From the NCBI GenBank assembly GCA_019057865.1, contig JAHLWP010000035.1, positions 1-42,765 on the forward strand: 42,765 nucleotides of DNA, given 5' to 3'. Shown piece after piece: positions 7,796 through 16,134 of the stretch; positions within the stretch are counted from its first letter, which is position 1, and the number at the start of each line of letters is the position of its first letter. Below the pieces are notes generated by a model. It worked only from the letters and a program-made list of their open reading frames with translations, ran no database searches and had not been told where the DNA came from. The position numbers and the translations under genes were made by a program. The DNA comes from Promethearchaeota archaeon. GTDB lineage: Archaea; Asgardarchaeota; Lokiarchaeia; Sigyniarchaeales; SOKP01.

Positions 7796-9094
7796 TTATT
7801 TTTTATTTATTAGATTTTGATATAATAAATGTGTTTTTTCTGCAATTATATCCCATGTATAATTTTGTGATACCTTTAATTGTCCTGCTAAGCCAAATTT
7901 TTTTTTTAATCTCCTATTTTTTAATAGAACAAGAACTTTTTTGGCAATATCAATTGGATTATCGAATTCCACTAAGAGTCCATCATAATTTTCTCTTATT
8001 ACTTCTGGTGTAGCACCAATTTTCGCTCCAATTACTGGTTTTCCGGCAGCCCAAGCTTCTAAAAATGAAATTCCAAAAGCATCACTTCGACTTGGCATTA
8101 AATATAAATCTGCTTCTCTAAATGCACTCAGCTTTTTTTTATCAAAATAACCAGTTAAATTATCAGGTGTAAAATTAAGGATTCTAGCATTTCTTAACTT
8201 ACGAACTTTTGATAATTCACGGTTAAATGCTAAGGTTGAAGGACCAATAAAAACAAAATAAATTCTAGGAACCTTTTGTAAGATGTAAGGGATTGCTTTT
8301 AAGATTGAAAGTGCCCCTTTTTCATAGTTTTTATATCCACAGAATAACACTAATTTATAATTTTTTTCCTTTCTTTTAAAAAAATTTTGTTTGAAATAAG
8401 ATTTTACGTGTTTGGAGTTTTTAATGTCTTTAAATTTTTCATAATCCACACCCATAGGAATTACCATAATTTTTTCTTTTTGCATACCATAGTTTTTTAT
8501 CAAAACTTTCTTTTCAAGATTTGTACAAGTTATAATGACATCAAATTTGCTTAAAACCTCAATTAAACTTGAATCTAAGTAACGTGGATTTGAAAAATGA
8601 AAAAATGGAGTACAAATTTTAGGTTTGTTAATGAGATTTCCTAAAATTAAAGCGATGATTAAGTTAAAATAAGGATAAAATGTAGCATGTATTAAATCAT
8701 AATTTATTGTTGGTTTTTTTAAGAAAAAATTGATTAAATCCTCCATATACGGCCCATTTTCTATAAATTTTATTAAACTTTCATTACTTAAATTTAAAAA
8801 ATCAAAATTAGGAATTTTTTTTAATTTATTTATTATATCATCAGGAGAAAGATTATAGTTTATCGAGAATCTATTAATCCTAATGTTATTTACTCCGTTA
8901 AAATACTTATTATTCCTCGTTATAAATCTCCCATTAGATTCTCTTAAAGCTTTGAAGTCAATCGCATTTGAAGTATAGATATCTACATTATAATCATATT
9001 TTTTTGTTAAAATTTCTGCCATTCTTTGAAAATAAAATTCAGCACCAGATATTGATGGATAATATCTTGTAGGAAGAAATAAAATATGATTCAA
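7796..9094 (-). CDS. GT4-family glycosyltransferase
   Basis: A 432-residue two-domain GT-B enzyme. The N-terminal domain opens with HILFLPTRYYPSISGAEFY, where glycine 17 lies in the acceptor loop. The C-terminal domain has FCGYKNYEKGALSILKAI (sugar-nucleotide loop), MPSRSDAFGISFLEAWAAG with D338-x7-E346 in place of the usual E-x7-E, and GATPEVI followed by DGLLVEFDNP. Such enzymes transfer a sugar from a nucleotide donor to lipids, glycans or small acceptors. Pairing with the decarboxylase-like gene 10 bases downstream suggests a shared pathway, perhaps a modified glycolipid or glycan, but this is inference. Confidence 0.9.
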   Translation of the reverse strand: MNHILFLPTRYYPSISGAEFYFQRMAEILTKKYDYNVDIYTSNAIDFKALRESNGRFITRNNKYFNGVNNIRINRFSINYNLSPDDIINKLKKIPNFDFLNLSNESLIKFIENGPYMEDLINFFLKKPTINYDLIHATFYPYFNLIIALILGNLINKPKICTPFFHFSNPRYLDSSLIEVLSKFDVIITCTNLEKKVLIKNYGMQKEKIMVIPMGVDYEKFKDIKNSKHVKSYFKQNFFKRKEKNYKLVLFCGYKNYEKGALSILKAIPYILQKVPRIYFVFIGPSTLAFNRELSKVRKLRNARILNFTPDNLTGYFDKKKLSAFREADLYLMPSRSDAFGISFLEAWAAGKPVIGAKIGATPEVIRENYDGLLVEFDNPIDIAKKVLVLLKNRRLKKKFGLAGQLKVSQNYTWDIIAEKTHLLYQNLINKK

Positions 9095-9144
9095 AATATA
9101 TTGATCCTTTTTACTTATTAATTATATTTATAAATAAGATACAA

Positions 9145-9537
9145 ATGTCAAAAGATTTATTATTAGCCATTTTTGAAATGGCTAAAAAGAAGCTGGTTCT
9201 TGACGAGGAACTAATAGATTTCTTAGAAGTCCTCTTTCCTGACAAATCTACTAATATTATTGAAGTTTTAAAAAGGGGAATTACAAAAAACATATATAAA
9301 CCCTCAAATAGAATAGTTTGGACCGCGATGGGTGAAAATCAAGAGCATTTAATGTATCCTAAAATATTTTGTAGTTGTCAAGATTTTTATAAATCAGTTA
9401 TTATAAAAAAAGAAAGACTTTTTTGTAAGCATCTTATAGCTCAAATCATTAGTGAAGCTCTAAACAATTATAAAATTAAAGAATTAGAAGATCAAGAATT
9501 TAGTGAAATAATTAGGGATTTGAGGTTAAAAATATAA
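9145..9537 (+). CDS. SWIM zinc-finger protein
   Basis: The 130-residue protein carries C76-x-C78, then 15 residues, then C94-x-H96, the CxC...CxH pattern of the SWIM domain. The SWIM finger is thought to bind DNA or protein; archaeal examples accompany recombination or repair proteins such as the Shu complex in eukaryotes. The first 60 residues are helical. The gene stands alone on the plus strand between two minus-strand groups. Its last 12 bases overlap the end of the convergent ThiI-like gene. Confidence 0.75.
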   Translation: MSKDLLLAIFEMAKKKLVLDEELIDFLEVLFPDKSTNIIEVLKRGITKNIYKPSNRIVWTAMGENQEHLMYPKIFCSCQDFYKSVIIKKERLFCKHLIAQIISEALNNYKIKELEDQEFSEIIRDLRLKI

Positions 9538-10161
9538 AATTTCAACATTTCTTATTGATTCTTTTACTAGATCAACTAAATTAAGAGTTGATTCAGCTTT
9601 AATAATTTCTAAAGGTTTTGCATGAGTTTCAGGAAATTGAGGATTATATTGGCAACTAGCTGAACTTTGAGAACAAATATTGTACAATCCGATTTTTTCA
9701 CTTAATCTTATTACTTCAAGTTTATCCCAGCCTATTAAGGGGCGCAAGATTACAAAATTATGTAGTAGGTTATTATATGCAAATAAGTTATCAAGAGTTT
9801 GACTAGCTTGTTCTCCTAATATGTCACCAGTTACTATGAGATTTATGTTTTCATTTTTTCCAATCTGCATGGCTATCCTTATCATTAATCTTTTACATAA
9901 AATACAGGTTAATTTTCTTTCACTTCCGGTTTTAAAAAGTTCTAAATTTAAATCATGGTTAATTAAATACAATTTAATATTTTTTTTTGTAAATTTTTTT
10001 AAGATTTTAACAATTTCAATCAGCTTTTTTTTCATGGAATTATTTTCATCGTCTGAAGTTAAAAACGATATAAAAATAGGATGATATTTCTTATTAATCA
10101 TTAAAAATGCAGCAACTGGACTATCTAATCCTCCCGAAAGTAGAGAGACAAATTTCTTCAT
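9526..10161 (-). CDS. ThiI-like PP-loop ATPase, stand-alone (no THUMP domain)
   Basis: The protein starts directly with the PP-loop SGGLDSP (residues 9-15), followed by C86-x2-C89 and GDILGEQASQTLDNL (112-126), the ThiI signature for adenylated tRNA recognition, then LRPLIGWDK and a Cys pair (C163, C170). ThiI makes 4-thiouridine at position 8 of tRNA. Full-length ThiI has about 170 extra N-terminal residues (NFLD and THUMP) that are absent here. Short archaeal ThiI-like proteins exist and may rely on a separate THUMP partner or act in another thiolation. At 211 residues it is complete as a domain, not obviously truncated. Confidence 0.82.
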   Translation of the reverse strand: MKKFVSLLSGGLDSPVAAFLMINKKYHPIFISFLTSDDENNSMKKKLIEIVKILKKFTKKNIKLYLINHDLNLELFKTGSERKLTCILCKRLMIRIAMQIGKNENINLIVTGDILGEQASQTLDNLFAYNNLLHNFVILRPLIGWDKLEVIRLSEKIGLYNICSQSSASCQYNPQFPETHAKPLEIIKAESTLNLVDLVKESIRNVEILYF

Positions 10162-10227
10162 ATAAGATTATCAATCTTTTCTTAGTTTAAAATACAATTT
10201 TTGTATGTTATATATTTTCAAAGCAAA

Positions 10228-10833
10228 TTATTTAACTCTAATTTCTATACGATCCCATTCTTTTAATGCTTTATTGAAATCATCAAGAGAGATTTCATGT
10301 GCGATTTTTATCTTATTTTCAAATTCTAATTGTCTTATCTTTAATATCAAGTTTTTGTTTTTTCTATAGAATCTTTCAACATTAGGATATTCAATTTCAA
10401 ATATTTCTTTAATCTTATTCAAACTTATGTTTTTTAATTCATTATAATTTTCACTAACAAAATTACACAATGGATCAATACTTAGCTCCATATTAAATGA
10501 ATCTATTCTTTTTAAGGCTAATGGATATGCTTTACATGCTAAAGGCTTTTTTTCATGAATAGTACAACCTTCCTCTTGATCGTAAAAAGGACAACATGCT
10601 TTAGGATTATCTAAACATATCTTAAATGTTAGAACTAAAATATTTTTATTAATAATATCAGGAAAAACTAAATCTTCTATAACTTTAAATTCGATTTCAT
10701 ATTTCTTCGCTAGCTCAATTAATTCATCTACTTCTTCTGGATAAAGAGGAATTCTTTTCCTATATCCAGGTTCATTTTCCTCGACCTCATAACAACATAT
10801 TCCACACTTCATACAACGATATTTTAAAATCAT
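10228..10833 (-). CDS. YkgJ/UPF0153-type cysteine cluster (zinc or iron binding) protein
   Basis: The start has C7-x2-C10-x2-C13-C14 (CMKCGICC), the YkgJ-family hallmark. The second cluster follows as KACCPFYDQEEGCTIHEKKP with LACKAYPL, again standard for the family. The cysteines bind a metal ion or Fe-S cluster; the biochemical role is not established. The C-terminal half (about 125-201) is charged and helical and not recognisable. It lies 66 bases upstream of the ThiI-like gene on the same strand, so the two may be cotranscribed. Confidence 0.85.
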   Translation of the reverse strand: MILKYRCMKCGICCYEVEENEPGYRKRIPLYPEEVDELIELAKKYEIEFKVIEDLVFPDIINKNILVLTFKICLDNPKACCPFYDQEEGCTIHEKKPLACKAYPLALKRIDSFNMELSIDPLCNFVSENYNELKNISLNKIKEIFEIEYPNVERFYRKNKNLILKIRQLEFENKIKIAHEISLDDFNKALKEWDRIEIRVK

Positions 10834-11039
10834 AAGCTTTTAAATTATTAATGTTGTTATCTAGCCTAATAATTAAGATCTTTGATAGGATCAAGTTGTT
10901 TTCTTAAATTAAGTTTTTGATAATATGATTATATTACTTTTACACTAATTCTTGTGTCTACTAGGATAATACATCGTTTTTAAATTGATAAAAAAAACCT
11001 TATTAATAGAGTTATTTTTGAAAAAATAAGGTTTAAGAT
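10834..11039. promoter_or_regulatory. Divergent intergenic region with a hairpin before pac2
   Basis: The region serves two diverging genes. At 10995-11004 and 11025-11034 stand AAACCTTATT and AATAAGGTTT, a perfect 10-bp inverted repeat with a 20-base loop, ending five bases before the PAC2 ATG. Its right arm holds AAGG, the only Shine-Dalgarno-like bases there, so folding could hide the ribosome-binding site. A transcript starting upstream of the left arm would be needed. Confidence 0.5.
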
Positions 11040-11849
11040 ATGGAAGGAATAAGAATTATCAAACATATAGATCTTTCTAAAGAAGATTTTAATAATCCAA
11101 TTTGTATCTTGGGAATGCCTGGCATTGCTGATGTTGGTAAATTTGCATTAGATTCGTTAATAGGCCAGCTTGATGCTGAGAATTTTATGGACATTATTTT
11201 TGATGATTACCCCGCCGGAGCAATTGTGGATGATAGTATATTATCTGCTCCTAAAGCGGAAATTCTCTATTGGAAAGATCCAAATAAATTGAGGGATATT
11301 GTATTAATTACTGCTGATGCTCAAAGTTTAACTCCTAAAGGAATATATAAAATATCAAATTTTCTTACAAAAATCATTATGCAATGTGGGATAAAATTAA
11401 TTGTAGCTTTAGGAGCTTATCCTGTAAGTAGTCGAATGCTTAACTCAAAAATTCCAAAAATATTTGCTAGCTCTACAGATCGTGAGTTATTAGAGAAGTA
11501 TTTAATAAAGAATAACTGTGAAAAGATCCAAAAAGGAGTTATTATCGGTGCGAATGGTTTAATTCCTACATTGGCAAAGGCAAGATTTAATGTTGATGGT
11601 TTAGTTTTTCTTGCTGAAACTGATAATATTGCGATGGTTAATGAGGATATTACTGATTTAAAAGCATCCATTACACTTTTAGAAATGCTTAAAAAGTCAT
11701 TTACCTTACCAATTAAAAAGAAATATTCTTTAGAGAATATTGAAAGCATAACAAAAAATCTTCAAATCAAAAGAGATCAATTAGAAAAGGATCTTGAGAC
11801 TCTCCAAATTATTGATACTGATGATAAAAGAAAATCATTATACATTTAA
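11040..11849 (+). CDS. PAC2-family proteasome assembly chaperone-like protein
   Basis: The 269-residue protein has the PAC2 fold signatures: CILGMPGIADVGKFALDSLI (residues about 22-41), DYPAGAIVDD, LVALGAYPV and GVIIGANGLIPTLAKARF. Archaeal PAC2 homologues (PbaB type) are ATP-independent chaperones that bind C-terminal HbYX motifs of proteasome subunits. A predicted coiled-coil tail at 235-265 and the terminal K-S-L-Y-I are seen. A hairpin overlaps the likely ribosome-binding site just upstream. Rpo12 follows after about 100 bases. A PAC4-like candidate lies at 15449. Confidence 0.88.
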   Translation: MEGIRIIKHIDLSKEDFNNPICILGMPGIADVGKFALDSLIGQLDAENFMDIIFDDYPAGAIVDDSILSAPKAEILYWKDPNKLRDIVLITADAQSLTPKGIYKISNFLTKIIMQCGIKLIVALGAYPVSSRMLNSKIPKIFASSTDRELLEKYLIKNNCEKIQKGVIIGANGLIPTLAKARFNVDGLVFLAETDNIAMVNEDITDLKASITLLEMLKKSFTLPIKKKYSLENIESITKNLQIKRDQLEKDLETLQIIDTDDKRKSLYI

Positions 11850-11951
11850 GGTTATAGATTAGATTAATTATAAATTATACTTATAAAACTCTTTTCTACG
11901 TTAAAGAGATTAAGCAAAAAATATATTAATTATGTTAAATTCAAAATAATA

Positions 11952-12101
11952 ATGAGATACATATGTGCTAGAAAAAGCTGTGGAAAAGAAGTGAGTAAAA
12001 AAGAATTAAGTGCCCTTCCCGGTATCAAGTGTTCTCACTGTGGATTTCGAATATTATATAAAAAACGACCAGATGTTATAAAGCGAATTAAAGTTCGCTA
12101 A
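11952..12101 (+). CDS. rpo12: RNA polymerase subunit Rpo12 (RpoP/Rpb12)
   Basis: This 49-residue protein is easily missed. It reads MRYICARKSC, then the zinc site C27-x2-C30 in IKCSHCGFRILYKKRP, then a basic tail ending VIKRIKVR. This is the Rpb12/RpoP family, whose zinc finger holds together the Rpo3/Rpo10/Rpo11 assembly platform of archaeal polymerase. The first Cys pair is C5 and C10 with wider spacing. It is convergent with TFB, whose gene ends 89 bases on, so two basal transcription genes sit end to end. Confidence 0.93.
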   Translation: MRYICARKSCGKEVSKKELSALPGIKCSHCGFRILYKKRPDVIKRIKVR

Positions 12102-12190
12102 AGTTTATTCTTTTTTTAAATAAAAGGTTTTTTTAATTCTTTAATTTGTTACTATTAAAAAGGTTAATGTATAGTAGAGATGGGCTTTAT

Positions 12191-13108
12191 TTATACATTC
12201 AATTCAAAATTGAGGTGATTTAGAAGTTCTTTATATCTATTCCGAATAGTTGCTTCAGTCACGCCAGCAGTTAAGGAAATTTCTTTCTGTGTTCGACGCT
12301 CCCCTTCCTGTATAGCTGCTACGTATAAAGCAGCTCCTGCTAAACCCGTTGGAGCTTTCCCTGCTGTGATACGATACTTTTTTGCTAATTTTAAAATTGA
12401 AGCAGCCCTATTTTGAGTTCTTCCTGAAAGCTTTAATTCAGCGCAGAATCTTGGAATAAAATTTATTGGGGAAGATACTTTAATATTAATTTTTAATTCT
12501 CTTAAAATTAATCTATAACATCGTGCAACCTTCCTTTTATCAACTGATGCAAATTCAATGAAATCATCAAGAGTTTTTGGTATGTTACTCAATCTACAAG
12601 ATAAGTAAATCGATGCTATTAACATAGCTTCTATGGATCTTCCCCTAATGAGATTTTTTTGAGCCATTTTTCTGTAAATATAAGCTGAAGATTCTTTTAA
12701 ATCTTTAGATAAGTTTAGTTGAGAAGAAAATCTATCTAATTCATTCATTGCGTATGCTAAATTCCTATCGATTGATTTATTTGTCCTTGTTCTTACATGC
12801 CATTTCCTTAAACGGTATACTTCTGCTTTCATTTTAGGGCTTATAGTCTTTCCAAAAGCGTCTTTATTTTTCCAACCTATCATTGTACTTAATCCTTTAT
12901 CATGTAAAGTTAGAGTTGTTGGTGCTCCTACTCTAGCTTTCTTGTTTGCTTCTTCTGACGTAAATGCTCGCCATTCAGGACCGGAATCGATGAGTCTTTG
13001 TAATAATACCAGCCCACATACATTACATATTACCTCACCCCGAGACTCATCTGAAATTAAAGTTTTATTGCCACATTCTGGGCATAATTTTAAATTTTCT
13101 TGAGTCAT
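12191..13108 (-). CDS. tfb: Transcription initiation factor TFB (TFIIB homologue)
   Basis: The N-terminal zinc ribbon C-P-E-C ... C-N-V-C is followed by the B-reader/linker (GPEWRAFTSEEANKKARVGAP) and two cyclin repeats (about 115-200 and 210-300). The last repeat contains TAGKAPTGLAGAALYVAAI and a recognition HTH (QKEISLTAGVTEATIRNRY) that reads the BRE upstream of TATA. At 305 residues it is full-length. The ATG at 13108 is preferred; an in-frame TTG at 13120 would add four residues. TFB bridges TBP on the promoter and RNA polymerase. Confidence 0.96.
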   Translation of the reverse strand: MTQENLKLCPECGNKTLISDESRGEVICNVCGLVLLQRLIDSGPEWRAFTSEEANKKARVGAPTTLTLHDKGLSTMIGWKNKDAFGKTISPKMKAEVYRLRKWHVRTRTNKSIDRNLAYAMNELDRFSSQLNLSKDLKESSAYIYRKMAQKNLIRGRSIEAMLIASIYLSCRLSNIPKTLDDFIEFASVDKRKVARCYRLILRELKINIKVSSPINFIPRFCAELKLSGRTQNRAASILKLAKKYRITAGKAPTGLAGAALYVAAIQEGERRTQKEISLTAGVTEATIRNRYKELLNHLNFELNV

Positions 13109-13288
13109 TGAAAGATCCAAATATGTCTACTCTTTTAAAATTCAGTTATTTAATTTCTATAATCATTTTCCCACATTTAAATGTTTGCGTTTCAAGGATT
13201 TGTCGGTTAATAATATACTCAATTTTTAATTTTAGTTTTTTAAATTAAATCAAAAAGTTTTAATAAGTTCGGTATTTCTCTCAATATA

Positions 13289-13717
13289 ATGCGACATTTT
13301 TATAAGGCTCATGGAAGACATTGCTATCTTCGTTCTTTTCAAACAAAATGCCCAAAATGTGGTGTAGATGTGTTATATTGGGAATGTACTCATGGCAGTA
13401 AAGTATTTTTTGAATACCCACCCTATGGAAAATTAGTAAGGCATTTTTGTCGATATCAATCAGCTAGGTTTAATAGAAAAAGAAAATTTCCAATAGTAGT
13501 TAAAATTCCAAAGGGTTTATTAGAAAATAGCTCACCAAGTTGTCCAGTGTGTGGGAAATTATTTAAAAATAATAAAGATCTAAATAATCATTTAGAAACT
13601 CTAAAGAAGGATGATAAGCCCCATAAAACATTTTTTAAAAATTATTTTGTATTTGATCAAATTAAACTTTATGAAAAACCAAAATTTGGTAGAATTAATA
13701 TTAAAAAAAAGAAATGA
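13289..13717 (+). CDS. Zinc-finger protein with treble-clef and C2H2-like fingers
   Basis: The 142-residue basic protein has C21-x2-C24 with C33-x-H35 as one likely zinc site and C85-x2-C88 ... H101 with H112 (CPVCGKLFKNNKDLNNH) as a classical C2H2-like finger. An aromatic and basic stretch (FEYPPYGKLVRHFCRY) lies between. The C terminus is lysine-rich. Nucleic-acid binding is probable. I cannot name the family. It is divergent from TFB, with 180 bases between starts, and precedes the roadblock-like gene by 127 bases. Confidence 0.7.
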   Translation: MRHFYKAHGRHCYLRSFQTKCPKCGVDVLYWECTHGSKVFFEYPPYGKLVRHFCRYQSARFNRKRKFPIVVKIPKGLLENSSPSCPVCGKLFKNNKDLNNHLETLKKDDKPHKTFFKNYFVFDQIKLYEKPKFGRINIKKKK

Positions 13718-13844
13718 AAAGTTTAGAGTATTGTTATGAATAAATTTTTAATTAATTAGTATATAATTATTTTATAATAAATATTAATGTCATTAAATCT
13801 TATTAGATTCAGATATTAATCTATTAGAATGGGAAAAAAATAAA

Positions 13845-14456
13845 ATGCCAGTTGATCCAGAATCTGCGATTCATAATTTAATGCAAGCTGAACCATCGAT
13901 TATTGCTGCTGTAGTGATCCGTGGAAGGGATATTATCTATTCTACAGATAATTGGGATATTAGTGTTGATGTTGGAAGAGTTTTATCAAGTTGGGCCTCC
14001 ATGAATGCTCAATTTATTATGATTTCAGGAGTGAAATATTCACTTCTGCAGTGCACTTCAGAAAGATTAGTTGCTACTTCAATTAGAGGGGAAGGTCATA
14101 TTGTTGGGGCAAAAGATGAAGTGCATAAGGTAATTACTTATATTGAACCAGATGGTCCAATGAATGCAGCATATATGGATACTGCTAGAACATTAGCATC
14201 ACTGAGCTCCCAAGGTCCATATATAGAAGGAAGTACTCAGTTAGGTGCTAAAGGTGCTGCAATGGGAGGGACAGCCAAAGCAAGTATAAATATTGATCCT
14301 CATCTAAAAGGTGAGATACAATCATTTTTAGAATGGCTTAAGGATACTGAAGGTCTTTCAGGATATATCAGTTATTATCTTCAACAAAATAATATCCAGA
14401 TAATTACTGAGTTATCAGAAATTTATAATGAATTAAGAAAGATTTTTGGCGTTTAA
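13845..14456 (+). CDS. Roadblock/LC7-like (longin-related) domain protein
   Basis: Residues about 1-105 show the alternating strand pattern of roadblock/LC7 domains: SIIAAVVIRGRDIIYSTDNW (start and first hairpin), a helix around DVGRVLSSWASM, then MISGVKYSLLQC and RLVATSIRGEGHIVGAKD, ending with helix HKVITYIEP. This matches the domain that binds Ras-like GTPases as MglB or Ragulator subunits do. The remaining 100 residues, with a Gly/Ala-rich stretch LGAKGAAMGG and a helical end, are unlike it. The gene 55 bases downstream is on the same strand. Domain assignment is by pattern only. Confidence 0.5.
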   Translation: MPVDPESAIHNLMQAEPSIIAAVVIRGRDIIYSTDNWDISVDVGRVLSSWASMNAQFIMISGVKYSLLQCTSERLVATSIRGEGHIVGAKDEVHKVITYIEPDGPMNAAYMDTARTLASLSSQGPYIEGSTQLGAKGAAMGGTAKASINIDPHLKGEIQSFLEWLKDTEGLSGYISYYLQQNNIQIITELSEIYNELRKIFGV

Positions 14457-14511
14457 AATCCAGCTATATAAGCGAAAAAAATATTAAAAGCAATTTAAAT
14501 ATTGGACAACT

Positions 14512-14970
14512 GTGAGATTTGTGGGAGAAAAAAAAGAAAAAAGTTACTTAAAAAAAATGAAAAAGTTATTTGCTAAAAAACCAAAACCAAAAAATCAAAA
14601 TGGGAGTATTGATTATCCATCAGAAGAAGATGTAGAATTACAGATTCCAACTATACCAGAAGCACCAAAACAAAAAGAAAAATTTGCTTTAGATTCTCCT
14701 GACTTATCACCCGATGTACTTGAAAGAATAAAGAAAGTAGAATCTCCTGATAAGAAAGCTGTTTTAGTAAATTGTGAGAGATGTAAAGCAGTTATACCTA
14801 TACCTATTCCAAAAAGGATGGTTTTAAGCTCAAATTTGCCAATAGTTCCTATAAGTTATGTTCATATGAACCTCCAAAATAAGGATCAACATTGTATAAC
14901 AGTATATATTGATCACGACTTTGATATTCGAAGACAAAGGATATCTGATGTCATTCTTTCTTCTGATTAA
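14512..14970 (+). CDS. Hypothetical protein with basic N terminus and CxxC motif
   Basis: I do not recognise this 152-residue protein. It starts at GTG (14512), the first start codon after the roadblock-like gene, and begins with a lysine-rich stretch (KKMKKLFAKKPKPKN). A proline-rich linker (PTIPEAPKQ) follows, then a folded C-terminal part from about residue 85 with C-x2-C (VNCERCKAV) and a strand-rich segment QHCITVYIDHDFDIRR. It probably shares a transcript with the upstream roadblock-like gene. A soluble adaptor is possible but unproven. Confidence 0.6.
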   Translation: MRFVGEKKEKSYLKKMKKLFAKKPKPKNQNGSIDYPSEEDVELQIPTIPEAPKQKEKFALDSPDLSPDVLERIKKVESPDKKAVLVNCERCKAVIPIPIPKRMVLSSNLPIVPISYVHMNLQNKDQHCITVYIDHDFDIRRQRISDVILSSD

Positions 14971-15061
14971 TTTTATGACTATCTCTAGTCTTAAATAATC
15001 ATCTTTTCAAATACTTTAATTCATAATATTAAAAAAGATTTTTTTTTGGTATACCTGATTG

Positions 15062-15292
15062 TTAAAAAATTATTAAACTAATTAGGAGCGCAATAAGAAA
15101 AGGAAGTAGGCCCCAACAACATAAAAATCCACACCAACTTTTCTTCCATTTAATATAATCATTAGGATTTAGAATTACATGACAATTTGGACAATATTTT
15201 TGTATTTGATTATTAATATTTGTCCCGCAATTATAACATAAGAGCAGTTCATTATCTAATTTTCTATTATTTTTAAGCTCAATTTTTAACAC
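15062..15292 (-). CDS. Small zinc-ribbon, tail-anchored membrane protein
   Basis: The 76-residue product has C19-x2-C22 and C34-x2-C37 (CYNCG and CPNCH), a typical zinc ribbon, followed by a Trp/Cys-rich segment and a single C-terminal membrane helix (LLPFLIALLISLIIF). This architecture, cytosolic ribbon plus tail anchor, recurs in the 77-residue protein at 16135. Function unknown. Confidence 0.7.
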   Translation of the reverse strand: MLKIELKNNRKLDNELLLCYNCGTNINNQIQKYCPNCHVILNPNDYIKWKKSWCGFLCCWGLLPFLIALLISLIIF

Positions 15293-15448
15293 TTCGAAAT
15301 TTACTATGAAATGAATTTATAATTTGATTATATAAAATGACGACTAATTTTTATGTAATATTTAAATAAAATTAAATTATATAAGCATTGTTAAAACAGG
15401 ACTTATATATTTTATTATTACCTTAAAAGTAATATTAATTGGAAAAAA

Positions 15449-15811
15449 ATGAAGCTCTTAGCAGAAAAGGATATAAAAATTGAAGATCTTACAATTTATT
15501 TAAATCTTTTTCAATTACATAAAAGTTTTCTTTTACTTATATCAGATCAAGAAAATATGGGAATTGGAAATGTAACATTAGGAACACCCCCTCCTATTGA
15601 AGGTTTAAAATCAACCACAGCATCATATAGTCTGTTTGGTGTAGACCCAAAACTCTTAAGTACATTGATAGCTGAAAGAGCTTCAAATATTCTTAAAGCA
15701 CCTGTATTGCTTCTTTTATTTCTGAAAATTAAGAAAAAGGATAAGGAAATAGCTAAACCACTTATAGATTTCATAAATAACGTTTTAAATGCTATTAAAG
15801 AAAAAAAATAA
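15449..15811 (+). CDS. PAC4/PAC3-like proteasome assembly chaperone candidate
   Basis: The 120-residue protein has strand-rich order: FQLHKSFLLLISDQENMGIGNVTLG, then YSLFG, then a helix around STLIAERASNILKAP, then VLLLLFLK and a final amphipathic helix. This resembles the human PAC4 (PSMG4) pattern: a hydrophobic strand ending in a glycine, an S-L-L-G turn, the helix LAQRLARKT and the strand VFVSYNL. PAC3 and PAC4 help assemble the proteasome alpha ring. A PAC2-family gene is 3.6 kb upstream. The similarity is my reading by eye and needs structural comparison. Confidence 0.45.
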   Translation: MKLLAEKDIKIEDLTIYLNLFQLHKSFLLLISDQENMGIGNVTLGTPPPIEGLKSTTASYSLFGVDPKLLSTLIAERASNILKAPVLLLLFLKIKKKDKEIAKPLIDFINNVLNAIKEKK

Positions 15812-15813
15812 AA

Positions 15814-15944
15814 TGCAGGGAGTGGGATTTGAACCCACGTACTCCTGTGAGACCGGATTTCTCATCAGAAATTGCATTAATCAACGGAATTGTATTTAAC
15901 AGATCTTGAGTCCGGCACCGTTGACCAGGCTTGGTTATCCCTGC
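15814..15944 (-). tRNA. tRNA-Leu(CAA) with one intron
   Basis: On the minus strand the acceptor GCAGGGA (15944-15938) pairs with TCCCTGC, and the discriminator is A. The anticodon stem CCGGA/TCCGG encloses CTCAAG, a 46-nt intron at the canonical 37/38 position, then A; the anticodon is CAA. A long variable arm (CTC...GAG) and T-arm GTGGG-TTCAAAT-CCCAC confirm a class II leucine tRNA. Removing the intron leaves 85 nt. CCA is not encoded. The 3' end lies three bases from the stop of the convergent PAC4-like gene. Confidence 0.95.
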
Positions 15945-16134
15945 TTGAAGAATTTTTTACATAAATTAATACTTTAAAAAATAAAAACTATGTTAAAATC
16001 CCTCTTTTATTCAGTTATCTCTGCTTTTACATAATAATATAATTAAATTTTATTATAAATTCTTTCGAAAGTATTTTCCTTTGAATCGTAAAATAAGGTA
16101 AAGGTTAGAGGAGAAAATCTTTTAGTTATTTTTG

